Notes: a model not told the origin generated them from the sequence alone. A stretch of 64,000 bases of DNA from Pseudomonas sp. MPC6 (GCF_006094435.1 NZ_CP034783.1:4491001-4555000), one strand, 5' to 3'. Positions 1 to 7,623 are shown, counted from the stretch's first letter. A program made the numbers and translations.

Positions 1-24
1 AATTGCTCTTTTGGAGAAATCGCC

Positions 25-410
25 ATGAAACGAACCGTAATGCTGCTCGCCGCCTCCAGTATTTTTTTTCGTCGATCACAGCCTTTGCGCAATCCAGTCA
101 ACCCAACATCCTCGTCATTTGGGGGGATGACATTGGCATAGAAAATATCAGCTATAACAACCGCGGGATGATGGGTTACCAGACGCCTAACATCGACCGT
201 ATCGCCAAAGTAGGCTTGGGCTTCACCGACTACTATGCCCAGCAAAGCTGCACCGCCGGACGTGCGGCCTTCATCGGTGGCTCCGTCCCCATCCGCAACG
301 GAATGACCAAGGTTGGCCTACCTGACTACCCACCGAGTCAGACGCCAGGCTCGTTCAACCTGACGAAGATGCAGAAGCAGATCGAAGATATGTCGACGGA
401 AAAACAATAA
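25..410 (+). pseudogene. Remnant of a secreted sulfatase (frameshift plus large internal deletion)
   Basis: The ATG at 25 opens a signal peptide ([11 protein letters not shown]), but the reading frame changes in a run of eight T at 62-69. From there the other frame reads a type I sulfatase start: [10 protein letters not shown] (metal-binding Asp pair), QTPNIDRIA, and SCTAGR, the Cys-x-Ala-Gly-Arg form of the formylglycine motif. Right after GMTKVGL the text becomes [13 protein letters not shown], which in this family is the extreme C-terminus (typically YPPRQKPGSFNL). The roughly 400 central residues are therefore missing. About 130 codons remain of a usual 530 or more, so no active enzyme can be made. 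It sits just upstream of the HAD phosphatase gene, a neighbour I recall for such sulfatases in Pseudomonas; the deletion may have left that gene behind. A sequencing error could explain the homopolymer frameshift but not the deletion. Confidence 0.85.
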
Positions 411-433
411 TGATGTCTACGCAATGACACCCT

Positions 434-470
434 AAGCCGCACCCGTTTCACTGGGTGCGGCTTCTATTAT
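434..470 (+). terminator. Intrinsic terminator after the sulfatase remnant
   Basis: An 11-bp perfect stem (AAGCCGCACCC / GGGTGCGGCTT, 434-444 and 453-463) with an 8-nt loop is followed by CTATTATT. It ends only about 15 bases before the ATG of the next gene. That gene must then rely on read-through, on a promoter inside the terminator, or on processing. Confidence 0.75.
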
Positions 471-484
471 TGAGAGCCGCATTC

Positions 485-2137
485 ATGAAGACTATGCGTA
501 TACAAACGGTCCTGGCCGCCCTATTGGCTTGTGTACTGGCGTTTACCGCAATCGGCGCACAGTCCGCTGATCCGCTTCCCTCCTGGAACGATGGCAAAGC
601 CAAGCAGGCCATTGTCACTTTTGTCGATAAAGTCACCAAGCCCGACTCCCCGGACTTTGTGCCGGTGCCGGAACGCATTGCCACGTTCGATAATGACGGC
701 ACGCTCTGGAGCGAACAGCCCCTTCCCGTTCAGCTGTACTTTGCGCTTGATCAAGTAAAGGCGCTTAGCAATCAACATCCTGAGTGGAAGACTCAGGAAC
801 CGTTCGCATCGCTGCTCAAGGGTGACTTGAAAGCGGCTATGGCGGGGGGCGAGCACGCGCTGCTTGAGATATTCATGGCCACCCACACGGGGATGACCAC
901 GATGGAGTTCGAGCAGATCGTCAAGGACTGGATCGCGACGGCGAAAAATCCGAAAACCGGCAAGCGCTTTACCGAAATGACCTATCAACCCATGCTCGAA
1001 CTGCTCGACTACTTGCGAGGGAATGGCTTCAGGACCTTCATCGTCTCCGGTGGCGGCATCGAGTTCATGCGGCCGTGGGCCGAGCAGGTTTACGGTATCC
1101 CGCCCGATCAGGTCATTGGCAGCAGCGTCAAAACGAAATTTGAGCTGCGCGATGGTAAGCCCGTACTCGTGCGCCTACCGGAACTCAACTTCATGGATGA
1201 CAAGAGCGACAAGCCGGTTGGTATCAATCAACACATTGGCCGCCGCCCGATCGCCGCTTTTGGTAACTCTCGCGGTGACAAAGAAATGTTGGAGTACACA
1301 CAAGGTGGCAGTGGTTTGCGATTCGAACTGCTGGTGCTGCACGATGATGCACAACGCGAATTTGCCTATGGTCCGGCTCGTGGATTGCCAGACGTCAAAC
1401 TGGGTGCTTTCCCACCCGCACTGGATGAACAGGCGAAAAAGAGCGGGTGGACCGTTGTCAGTATGAAGAGTGATTGGAAAACCGTTTTCCCAGCCGCGCA
1501 GTCCGAGGTCACAGCAATCGACATCCTCCTTGAGCCGGACAGCAAGATGTTCAAGTACTCCGACGCCAATAACGCCCGCCTGCTCGCAGTGTTCCCGAAA
1601 GGTTTCGCCCTGGATGCCGAACACCGTCCACATATCACGCTGACTCAGCGCTTCGTCCGTACTGAGGACCTTGACAAGGTCTATGCCGCTGCGGAGAGGG
1701 TTCTGGTTGGCGCCAACGTCAAAGCCATGAAGCTGGAGGCGTTCAAATACTACTACGCTCCCGCTGGAGCGCTCGGGGTCGCCGGAATTTGCGCAAGACC
1801 GACGCCAGAAATCATCAAGCTGCAAGCGGACATCATTGCCGCCGTGGAGCCTTTCACGGTTGAATCCGGCCCTATCGGTGCTTTTACTGCTACACACGAC
1901 GATCCCGCCAGTGACGCGGCGCTCATCCAATACGTATCAACATTCGTCCCGAAGATGTCTGGCGAGAATTTCAATCCCCATGTGAGCACAGGCGTTGCAC
2001 CTCGCGACTATCTCGACAAGATGAATGCAGAGCCGTTCCAGTCATTTGTTTTCTCGCCCGCTGGCGCAGCGGTCTATCAGTTGGGACCTTTCGGTACCGC
2101 TGCAAAAAAACTCAAAGCATGGGATCTGAAACTTTAA
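485..2137 (+). CDS. Secreted HAD-family phosphatase fused to a 2H-phosphoesterase-like domain
   Basis: A 550-residue protein starting at ATG 485, chosen because a signal peptide (MKTMRIQTVLAALLACVLAF...GAQS) follows at once; it should act in the periplasm. Residues about 35-338 are a haloacid-dehalogenase phosphatase: motif I FDNDGT (Asp69, Asp71), motif II FIVSGGG and the late acidic motif GNSRGDKEM. This part runs to the tail DWKTVFP, where stand-alone members of the family normally stop. A second domain (about 340-550) then carries two H-x-T/S motifs, PHITL (His383) and PHVST (His499). That pair is the hallmark of 2H phosphoesterases (LigT / 2'-5' RNA ligase superfamily, which cut or join 2',3'-cyclic or 2'-5' phosphodiesters). 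The fusion suggests phosphodiester opening followed by phosphate removal in one secreted enzyme (inference). The substrate is unknown. Confidence 0.8.
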   Translation: MKTMRIQTVLAALLACVLAFTAIGAQSADPLPSWNDGKAKQAIVTFVDKVTKPDSPDFVPVPERIATFDNDGTLWSEQPLPVQLYFALDQVKALSNQHPEWKTQEPFASLLKGDLKAAMAGGEHALLEIFMATHTGMTTMEFEQIVKDWIATAKNPKTGKRFTEMTYQPMLELLDYLRGNGFRTFIVSGGGIEFMRPWAEQVYGIPPDQVIGSSVKTKFELRDGKPVLVRLPELNFMDDKSDKPVGINQHIGRRPIAAFGNSRGDKEMLEYTQGGSGLRFELLVLHDDAQREFAYGPARGLPDVKLGAFPPALDEQAKKSGWTVVSMKSDWKTVFPAAQSEVTAIDILLEPDSKMFKYSDANNARLLAVFPKGFALDAEHRPHITLTQRFVRTEDLDKVYAAAERVLVGANVKAMKLEAFKYYYAPAGALGVAGICARPTPEIIKLQADIIAAVEPFTVESGPIGAFTATHDDPASDAALIQYVSTFVPKMSGENFNPHVSTGVAPRDYLDKMNAEPFQSFVFSPAGAAVYQLGPFGTAAKKLKAWDLKL

Positions 2138-2146
2138 AACGCTAAA

Positions 2147-2164
2147 AGGTAGCCGTAGCTACCT
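2147..2164 (+). terminator. Short hairpin after the HAD gene
   Basis: A perfect 7-bp stem (AGGTAGC / GCTACCT) with a 4-nt loop starts 10 bases after the stop codon. It has no T tract, so termination is possible but not shown. Confidence 0.35.
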
Positions 2165-2245
2165 GCCAGGAATCCACCACGGGTCGTTACTTCTCTGGGA
2201 AACCGGGCATGAGTGATTGAATAGCCCTCAAATTCGTAGACACAT

Positions 2246-2320
2246 CTGAATGACTGCTTTTGGCTGTGGATTCAACCTGTCTCCACCGTCAGCTTTGGGT
2301 CGAAAGCGGCCTCTCTCGAA
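2246..2320. repeat. Copy of a dispersed Pseudomonas intergenic repeat (GACTGCTTTTGG family)
   Basis: The block TGACTGCTTTTGGCTGTGG...TTCAACC at 2248-2277 recurs almost unchanged in reverse complement at 12724-12753. The second half (CAGCTTTGGGTCGAAAGCGG) resembles the site into which the IS at 26816 inserted. Related copies lie near 13000, 15060, 18450, 21410, 22770 and 59570. Confidence 0.65.
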
Positions 2321-2338
2321 GGCCAGCTATCGACCGCA

Positions 2339-3196
2339 TCAGCATTTCAATTGTCCATAGGCTCGGGCCATGACTTCCCAGGTTTTCGCGTCGGCAGGAA
2401 TCAGATGCTCGATACGCAGCGACTCCATCGTAATGTCGAGAGGCATGCCAAATGTTGTAAAAGTTGACATGAATTTCAGTTCCCCGTGCCTCGAGTCGAG
2501 CCGCGTCAGCACCAACGGAGGCAGTTCGTTTGTCAACGTGGAAGCCTCTTGAGGCGTGGGGAGGCTTTTCAGAAGCGTAGCGAGCCCCGGGTTGCTCAAG
2601 GCCTCTCTCGCTGCCCTTTGCCAAGCAATCAATCTGATTTCCTCGACATTGTTAAGATGATCGCCCAACCCTCCAGGCTCCAGCAGCGTTACCAACAGAT
2701 TTAGGCCTTCTGCCGCATCGGCACTCAGGCCGACCAGATCGAACAGCACTCCAGTGCTTGCATTGGCTGCCAATATTTCCCACTGACTCCCCAAGACAAT
2801 CGCTGGTGCGGGGTTGTTGGCATGAAGCAGGTGAGTTATAGCATCACGAACAGCCTCCATGCCTGGCGAGGTTAGAGGTGTTGCTTCGTAGCGCGGTGCA
2901 TAACCACTGGCGAGAAAGACACTGTTGCAGTGCTCTAGAGGCGCATCGAGTGCCATGAGTAGGTTATGCAGCGTGCCAGGGCTTGGCTTGGCGCGTCCTG
3001 TCTCGATGCAGCTGAGGTGGCGCTGAGAAATACCTGACATCAAGGCGAGGTCGAGTTGGCTCAATTTTGCCTGACGTCGCAGTTGACGCAACTGCTCACT
3101 TGCAGTGATGGAGGGTGTCGTTCGAGGAAAAGGTCGGGGGCTCATTGTTCGACTCTGACGGCGCGAATTGGCTGAGTCCATGACCTGTGAGGTCAT
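2339..3196 (-). CDS. XRE-family regulator with MmyB-type ligand-binding domain
   Basis: Up to 285 residues. An N-terminal Cro/CI-type helix-turn-helix lies at about residues 32-88 (LRQLRRQAKLSQLDLALMSG, then SQRHLSCIETGRAKPSP). A PAS-like C-terminal region follows (AIVLGSQWEILAANAS..., ...LVTLLEPGGL..., ...PLVLTRLDSRHGELKFMSTFTTFG) as in MmyB/MLTR regulators, which bind small ligands. It is transcribed away from the membrane-protein gene at 3264. A perfect palindrome at 3180-3196 overlaps the first possible start; if that is an operator, the internal ATG at 3145 (MSPRPF) is the more likely start, giving 268 residues. Regulators of this type often control a divergent oxidoreductase, but no such gene is present here. 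Confidence 0.85.
   Translation of the reverse strand: MTSQVMDSANSRRQSRTMSPRPFPRTTPSITASEQLRQLRRQAKLSQLDLALMSGISQRHLSCIETGRAKPSPGTLHNLLMALDAPLEHCNSVFLASGYAPRYEATPLTSPGMEAVRDAITHLLHANNPAPAIVLGSQWEILAANASTGVLFDLVGLSADAAEGLNLLVTLLEPGGLGDHLNNVEEIRLIAWQRAAREALSNPGLATLLKSLPTPQEASTLTNELPPLVLTRLDSRHGELKFMSTFTTFGMPLDITMESLRIEHLIPADAKTWEVMARAYGQLKC
3180..3196. promoter_or_regulatory. Candidate operator palindrome between divergent genes
   Basis: ATGACCT GTG AGGTCAT is a perfect inverted repeat (7-bp arms, 3-bp spacer) in the region between the XRE regulator and the gene at 3264. Its place and symmetry suit autoregulation by a dimeric HTH protein. Binding is inferred. Confidence 0.45.
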
Positions 3197-3263
3197 TGAT
3201 CTCGTCGTGACAATATCACTACCTTGTCAGCGTTGATCATCGCTTCTTGCTCAAGGAGGACAA

Positions 3264-3623
3264 ATGAAAAGACCCTACCTCTCACTCGCCACATTGGTGA
3301 TTTTTTCCTCGTATACGGCGGGTACCATGCTCGTTTCCGATCAATCGCTCATCGACTTCGGCCTGGAGTTAATATCCAGCCCGGACACTGCCCAAGTAGT
3401 TATTGACCTTTACCTGCTCGGCGTCATCGCCTGCATCTGGATGTATCGGGACGCTCGTTCCAAAGACCGATCTGCGGTCTCTCTTGTGCCTTACTTTCTG
3501 ATAACGGCAGTCTTCGTATCGATTGGCCCATTGCTTTACCTCGTTATCAACGGATTCGCCAAGAAGAAGCTGCCTACGGATACCACCGGTTACAGCATCA
3601 ATATTTCGCGCAATCTCGACTAA
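3264..3623 (+). CDS. Small integral membrane protein, DUF2834-like
   Basis: 119 residues with a good ribosome site (CAAGGAGGACAA before ATG 3264). Three hydrophobic segments are visible at about 5-25, 43-60 and 72-95 (YFLITAVFVSIGPLLYLVI). The middle VIACIWMYRDARSKD followed by a conserved SIGPLLYL segment matches my memory of DUF2834 proteins. No enzymatic motif is present. It is read divergently from the XRE regulator and is the obvious candidate target of it. Function is unknown. Confidence 0.65.
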   Translation: MKRPYLSLATLVIFSSYTAGTMLVSDQSLIDFGLELISSPDTAQVVIDLYLLGVIACIWMYRDARSKDRSAVSLVPYFLITAVFVSIGPLLYLVINGFAKKKLPTDTTGYSINISRNLD

Positions 3624-3811
3624 CAGGAATGAGGAGGAAGTCCGTTGGCGTTTGGCAATTCCTTTGTTTCCAGGTGTCCTGCCAACACGCCTTACGTGAT
3701 TGAATGGGCGCCCATCGATGCGGCAGCAACTCCGTAATCTCACTCGCCCGCTGCGTCGGGAGGCGAGTCAGGGTGCCAAAACGAACACGGGGATATCTAG
3801 TGGTTACGACA

Positions 3812-4261
3812 ATGGGCGAACTGGCGATACGTCAGATCTCAGCGCTTCCTCCGGAAATCCTGGTACTTGAAGCGGAAGCAGTTACAGAAGGTTTGAGGTT
3901 TCTCACGCGCTTGGTTGCAGATTGGAAAAGCGGGTCAAATCGATTCGATCAACCAGGTGAATGCCTTTTTGGAGCCTTCCGCAACGGGCAACTGATCGCC
4001 ATCGGTGGTCTTTCATATGATCCACGTGCTGGATCGGACATCGGGAGGCTACGGAGGGTATACGTCGCGCGTGCATCAAGGGGTCAGAATGTGGGTAAAG
4101 TCCTGGTGCAGCAGCTTTTGGAATATGCGGCTCAACGATTCCGTGTCGTACGCCTGTCCACGGATACACCGGAGGGAGCCGCATTTTACCTTAGCTGCGG
4201 GTTCCTAGAGATAAAGGATGAGTTTGCTACTCATGTAAAGTCATTAGTCGATGCCACGTAA
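3812..4261 (+). CDS. GNAT-family N-acetyltransferase
   Basis: About 149 residues from ATG 3812 (MGELAIRQISALP); an upstream in-frame extension to 3704 is possible but reads as non-coding. The GNAT core is visible: strand FGAFRNGQLIAIGGLSYD, then the acetyl-CoA-binding RRVYVARASRGQNVGKVLVQQLLEYA, where RGQNVGK is a slightly divergent Q/R-x-x-G-x-G/A loop, then VRLSTDTPEGAAFYLSCGF, the usual C-terminal YxxxGF. It should move an acetyl group from acetyl-CoA to an amine; the acceptor cannot be predicted. It stands alone, followed 18 bases later by a transposase scrap. Confidence 0.85.
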   Translation: MGELAIRQISALPPEILVLEAEAVTEGLRFLTRLVADWKSGSNRFDQPGECLFGAFRNGQLIAIGGLSYDPRAGSDIGRLRRVYVARASRGQNVGKVLVQQLLEYAAQRFRVVRLSTDTPEGAAFYLSCGFLEIKDEFATHVKSLVDAT

Positions 4262-4278
4262 CCAGGGCGAACTCATCT

Positions 4279-4401
4279 ACGAAGCGCTTCATCTGAGGTG
4301 AACATCGTGGCCAGAGCACTTTGGTTCCCGAAAGCCTCGACGACTACGTTAGCGATACCAATCCAGTGCGTGTAGTCGACGTTTTCGCCGATGAACTCGC
4401 C
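4279..4401 (+). pseudogene. N-terminal scrap of an IS1182-type transposase
   Basis: The plus strand reads KRFI*GE...TLVPESLDDYVSDTNPVRVVDVFADELA. It aligns with the N-terminus of the intact transposase at 26990-28426 (MKRFIEGEARTQVTLLPECLDDYV...NPVRVVDVFVDEL). The start codon has become ACG, an in-frame TGA follows at codon 6, and only about 40 codons survive. It is a decayed relative, not a copy of the intact element. Confidence 0.8.
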
Positions 4402-4594
4402 TGGCGTTACTTCGTTACTGGAGTTCAAACACCAAGGTTGGTCATGACGTCGCGTTGTTCGATCAAGCAAATTAAACATCCACGAAAGGCGCATGTTTAA
4501 GCGTCCTACGGCTTACGTCCTGAAAGCTACAAAACCTTGCGCCGTTGCCTACGGGTACGCCAGAATCCGCCGGCTTGTGCGCCCCCGCCCCGCT

Positions 4595-4792
4595 CGGTAA
4601 CTTGATTCCCGTCACTGCCCATCAGTGATCGGGTTTAGCAGCCCGTCGTGACGAAGCGCATTTGCATCCTGCAGTCAGGTCATTTCATGCCTGCACTTTA
4701 TGGTAGCTGTGCGCAGGGCGCCCTCGGGCGCGCCGGAATCGTCTCCGCCGGTCTGCTAACCTGCACACAGCTGCCACCATTCGTTTAGCAGC
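4595..4792 (+). ncRNA. Candidate structured 5' leader upstream of the DUF6124 gene
   Basis: There are two strong RNA structures in a 330-base stretch without a gene. First, CCCGTCACTG / CAGTGATCGGG near 4603-4632 forms a 10-bp hairpin with one bulge. Second, 4702-4717 pairs with 4760-4775: 10 bp (one G-U), one C-A mismatch, then 5 bp. It encloses a GC-rich hairpin at 4718-4731. The 10-mer GTTTAGCAGC occurs at 4633 and again exactly 150 bases later at 4783. The whole block ends about 40 bases before the start codon at 4830. It may be a cis-regulatory leader or an sRNA; no known Rfam class is claimed. Confidence 0.5.
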
Positions 4793-4829
4793 GACTTGGT
4801 GACGGCTCCATGTTTTGGAGCGTACAAAG

Positions 4830-5192
4830 ATGATTAAGCCTTCACCCAATCCGCCAGAAGCCGATCCGGCATCTCTCTACGAAAGCCCCGATTCAAACAA
4901 ACCCAACGAAGTCCCCGAACGCGCCCTCGACTCCCACGGCCCCTCGACAGCCGACATCAAAGCCACCCCACGCACGCCCAGCACCCTGTTCACCGTCGAC
5001 CCGCACGCCACGACCGAAACCCTCGCGGTCTATCTGGTCGAGACGCTAGCCTCGGTCGACGTGATGGTTCATCACCTGGTAGATCATCTGGACGGCGGAT
5101 CGCGCAATGCCCTGCTGGGCATTTCCAACAGCATCATGCTCGCGGAAATCACGGCGAACCGGATGCTGGATCAGATCGACCCACCCGCCTGA
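4830..5192 (+). CDS. DUF6124 family small protein
   Basis: 120 residues. ATG 4830 is preferred over the in-frame start at 4815 because GGAG lies about 8 bases upstream and family members begin MIKPSPNPPE. The pattern PNPPEADPASLYESPDS, a proline-rich stretch, then an alpha-helical part (ETLAVYLVETLASVDVMVHHLVDHLDG...ALLGISNSIMLAEITANRMLDQ) is that of DUF6124, a family I know mainly from Pseudomonas. There is no signal peptide, catalytic motif or membrane segment. Function is unknown; the structured leader suggests post-transcriptional control. Confidence 0.8.
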   Translation: MIKPSPNPPEADPASLYESPDSNKPNEVPERALDSHGPSTADIKATPRTPSTLFTVDPHATTETLAVYLVETLASVDVMVHHLVDHLDGGSRNALLGISNSIMLAEITANRMLDQIDPPA

Positions 5193-5324
5193 GGCAAGCG
5201 CGTCCGCGATGCGGGCTATGCAGCGGTCTCTTCTTTATTGGGGACCGCATTTCAGCGAAGTAAAACAAATAGATCCGTCGCCTTAATTGGTCCCCTTAAT
5301 TGGCAAAACAAACAGATCCACCCC

Positions 5325-5615
5325 TCAATTGATCTGCACAACAACCGGACCTTCCGTAACGATCGGCGGCTCCGCGTGGATATCTGACGCATTTTTCTGA
5401 ATCCACTCACGTGCGACTTTCAAGCTCGCATCGCTGCCGGCCTTGTCCGTGCAAACAGTCACCGCCGTACCACCATCACCCGTATTCAGCAGTGTGTAGC
5501 TGACGAGGCCGGGCACAGTCCGCAGGGCAGTTTCGACGTCGGTTTTGCGCTCTTCCAAACGCTCGAAAAGCCGCCTTGCTCCAGTACCCAAGTAGGTTCT
5601 TATCACCGCATACAT
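5325..5615 (-). CDS. Small protein resembling the ABM-like dimeric alpha/beta-barrel fold
   Basis: 96 residues from the ATG at 5613-5615, chosen because a textbook Shine-Dalgarno (AAAGGAGA) precedes it; the reading frame extends to 5681 without good support. MYAVIRTYLGTGARRLFERLEERKTDVETALRTVPGLVSYTLL resembles the first half of antibiotic-biosynthesis-monooxygenase-like (ferredoxin-like) proteins, and VTVCTDKAGSDASLKVAREWI is a matching strand-helix. Such proteins are often annotated as hypothetical. No catalytic residue can be assigned. Confidence 0.7.
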   Translation of the reverse strand: MYAVIRTYLGTGARRLFERLEERKTDVETALRTVPGLVSYTLLNTGDGGTAVTVCTDKAGSDASLKVAREWIQKNASDIHAEPPIVTEGPVVVQIN

Positions 5616-5819
5616 AGTCGTCTCCTTTGAGAGCAGCGTCTCGATGCCGATCCAGATCCGCTGATGGCCGCTCTCACCCAAGTTTCAATTCACCCCGATT
5701 CATTAAGCTTAGCCACACGCCGGCGACGAGCGAAATGCAACGACCACCGGCCGCAGTAGCCGTTTTCTGCCGCCGAAGAAAATCCTGTGCGCGTACATTT
5801 TCGATCAGAACAACAATCA

Positions 5820-5940
5820 ATGGAGATATCTCTGCTCTACGAAAACGTCGACACCGCCGTCATCGATGGCGAATCCCTGCCCTGCATTCCGTTTGCCCCC
5901 TTATGCGGATAACGCCCTGCTCAAGTACTGCCTGTGGAAC
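5820..5940 (+). pseudogene. 5' scrap of a cupin dioxygenase-like gene
   Basis: ATG 5820 reads MEISLLYENVDTAVIDGESLPCIPFAP; after a one-base frameshift at about 5899-5903 it continues YADNALLKY. This resembles the N-terminus of cupins related to 2,4'-dihydroxyacetophenone or acetylacetone dioxygenases (LYENVDT..IDG..LPW.PF.PY). The metal-binding cupin core is missing. It sits immediately upstream of the AraC-type regulator at 6184 and may once have been its target. Confidence 0.5.
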
Positions 5941-5973
5941 TGCTTCTGCCGCCGCCGGCTTCAGGTCGCTGGC

Positions 5974-6005
5974 AATGTCCCAACATGCTAAGAAATTGTC
6001 CCACC
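5974..6005 (+). promoter_or_regulatory. Direct repeat TGTCCCA spaced 21 bp, candidate AraC operator
   Basis: ATGTCCCAAC and TTGTCCCACC start 21 bp apart (cores at 5976 and 5997), so both lie on one face of the helix. AraC/XylS proteins bind such tandem sites. A similar pair with the same spacing lies just upstream of the related regulator gene at 11638. Confidence 0.45.
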
Positions 6006-6183
6006 ATGCCCATAGCGCCGCGCTTGTGCTCCCTAAAATGAGCCCGAGCTTCCTGCTCTGCAATACGCCAGATCAGGGTTGAAGATTGCTCGCGCCAGCA
6101 GTACTTCCACGAGCGCCGTCTTCTCGCTCACTACATCTTCGATGAAAAAGAAACGCCGCCATCGGCCGAGGGAGATCCTGCGC

Positions 6184-7194
6184 ATGCCCAAGCTTGTTCG
6201 CGCCGCCGTCTTGACCAAATACCTGGAAGTCACCCAGGACCTGGGATTGAACCCGCGTGACGTGCTGGCAGTTGCTGGCCTGAACAAGGCTCAACTGCAA
6301 AGCCCGGACTATCGCATTCCGATTGATGCCGCCGTGCGCCTGCTGGAAGATTCGGCCGCTGCCAGCGGTTGTCAGACCTTAGGCCTGCGCATGGCCGAGT
6401 CACGCCAGCTTTCGGACTTCGGTGTCGTCAGCCTGCTGCTCAGCCAGCAGCGCACCCTGCGCGACACCTTGCAGGTGATGGAGCGCTACCGTCATCTGAT
6501 GAACGATTCCTTGGGAATCTTCGTTGAAGAGGCCGGCCGGGTGGTGATCATTCGTGCAGAGATGGTCACCGAATCCTTGCTGCCCAATCGCCAGGCCACG
6601 GAGCTGGTCATTGGCGCGCTGTTCCGCTTGTGCTCGACACTGCTCGGCTCGAAGTGGCGCCCCTACGGCGTCAACTTCATGCACCAGGCGCCAGACAGCC
6701 TGCACCTGCATCGGCGCCTGTTCGGCTGCAATCTGGAATTCGGCAGCGAGTTCAACGGCATTGTTTGCTCCGACGCCAGTTTCGATATGATCAATCCCAA
6801 TGCCGACCCGGCCATGGCCCGTCATGCCCAGGACTACATCGATTCGTTGCAGCGCGATGACAGCACCTCGATGCTGTACGAGGTGCGCAAGGCCATCTAC
6901 CTGTTGTTGCCCATGGGGCGCGCCACCCTCGAGCAGATCGCCCTGTCGCAGGGCATGAACGTGCGCACCTTTCAACGCCGCCTGCAGGACGACGGCGGTG
7001 TCTTCAACGACCTGATCAATGACGTGCGCCGCGACCTGGCGCTGCGCTATCTGGAGAACCCGAACAACTCGATGAGCCGCATCGCCGACATGTTCGGCTT
7101 CTCCATGGCCAGCTCCTTTACCCGCTGGTTCGTCAACCAGTTCGGCATGCCACCGGCGGCGTGGCGTAGCGCGCAGAAACAGTACATCGAGTAG
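6184..7194 (+). CDS. AraC-family transcriptional regulator (arabinose-binding-like sensor domain)
   Basis: 336 residues from ATG 6184 (MPKLVRAAVLTKYLEV), preceded by GGGAGA; longer in-frame starts at 6079 and 6142 look less natural. The N-terminal two thirds resemble the AraC-type ligand domain of the OruR/ArgR-like group (LGLNPRDVLAVAGLNKAQL..., ...SDFGVVSLLLSQQRTLRDTLQVMERY). The C-terminus has the double HTH (ATLEQIALSQGMNVRTFQRRLQDDGGVF and MSRIADMFGFSMASSFTRWFVNQFG). The final ATC GAG TAG (Ile-Glu-stop) lies inside the group II intron remnant that starts at 7186, so the original C-terminus was replaced by intron sequence. The effector is unknown. The cupin scrap upstream may be its lost target. 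Confidence 0.9.
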   Translation: MPKLVRAAVLTKYLEVTQDLGLNPRDVLAVAGLNKAQLQSPDYRIPIDAAVRLLEDSAAASGCQTLGLRMAESRQLSDFGVVSLLLSQQRTLRDTLQVMERYRHLMNDSLGIFVEEAGRVVIIRAEMVTESLLPNRQATELVIGALFRLCSTLLGSKWRPYGVNFMHQAPDSLHLHRRLFGCNLEFGSEFNGIVCSDASFDMINPNADPAMARHAQDYIDSLQRDDSTSMLYEVRKAIYLLLPMGRATLEQIALSQGMNVRTFQRRLQDDGGVFNDLINDVRRDLALRYLENPNNSMSRIADMFGFSMASSFTRWFVNQFGMPPAAWRSAQKQYIE

Positions 7195-7578
7195 GAGGCG
7201 GCTTCACAGCCGCTGTCCTCTCACACCACCGTACGTACGAAAAGCGGATAGAGGCGGCGCAGTGGGGTAAGACGGCCCAAATCGTCAAAGCCCAATACTT
7301 GCACGGAACGCTGTGACGTATATCCGACAGGCATAAACAGGAAGGTCGCGCGAATTACCCTGGGAGATCTGCCCGTTTGCCATTGTGCTACCGAGCGCCG
7401 CGAGGTGACGGGATGAACGTGCAGAAGTCAGCCGAGGCCGTAGTAAGTGACGGGTAACCGCGCCACCAAGGGCCGAACGCCGCCAGTAGGCGCCAGAGTC
7501 TCGTCGAATGTCTAAAAGCAGAAATTTCTCCGAGGGAGACAGCGCCAGTCGCGGCGCTACGCGCCATGCCTGGCGCAC
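7186..7578 (-). mobile_element. Deleted group II intron (class C-like), remnant 1
   Basis: Read on the minus strand, the remnant opens with GTGCGCCAGGCATGGCGC at 7578, matching the group II 5' consensus GUGCG. It ends with a domain V/VI-like tail: ACGTACGGTGGTGTGAGAGG, then a small stem and CTCCTACTCGAT at 7186. The interior is not recognisable and there is no reverse-transcriptase gene. It begins 4 bases after the hairpin and T-rich tail of an intrinsic terminator, the site preference of bacterial class C introns. Both ends match remnant 2 at 9009-9193. Confidence 0.65.
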
Positions 7579-7581
7579 CCA

Positions 7582-7617
7582 CAACAAAGCCCGCTGACCG
7601 CCACCGGTTCAGCGGGC
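7582..7617 (-). terminator. Intrinsic terminator of the small gene at 7624
   Basis: On the minus strand GCCCGCTGA and TCAGCGGGC form a 9-bp stem followed by TTTGTTG. The intron remnant starts directly behind it. Confidence 0.75.
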
Positions 7618-7623
7618 CTGCGA

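Noticed and set aside
4273..4494. 73-codon minus-strand open frame
   Set aside because: It is antisense to the IS1182-type transposase scrap on the plus strand.
5627..6082. 151-codon plus-strand open frame
   Set aside because: Basic, cysteine-rich shadow sequence; the cupin scrap in another frame explains part of the region better.
7285..7587. 100-codon minus-strand open frame
   Set aside because: It lies inside the group II intron remnant and has no recognisable protein.
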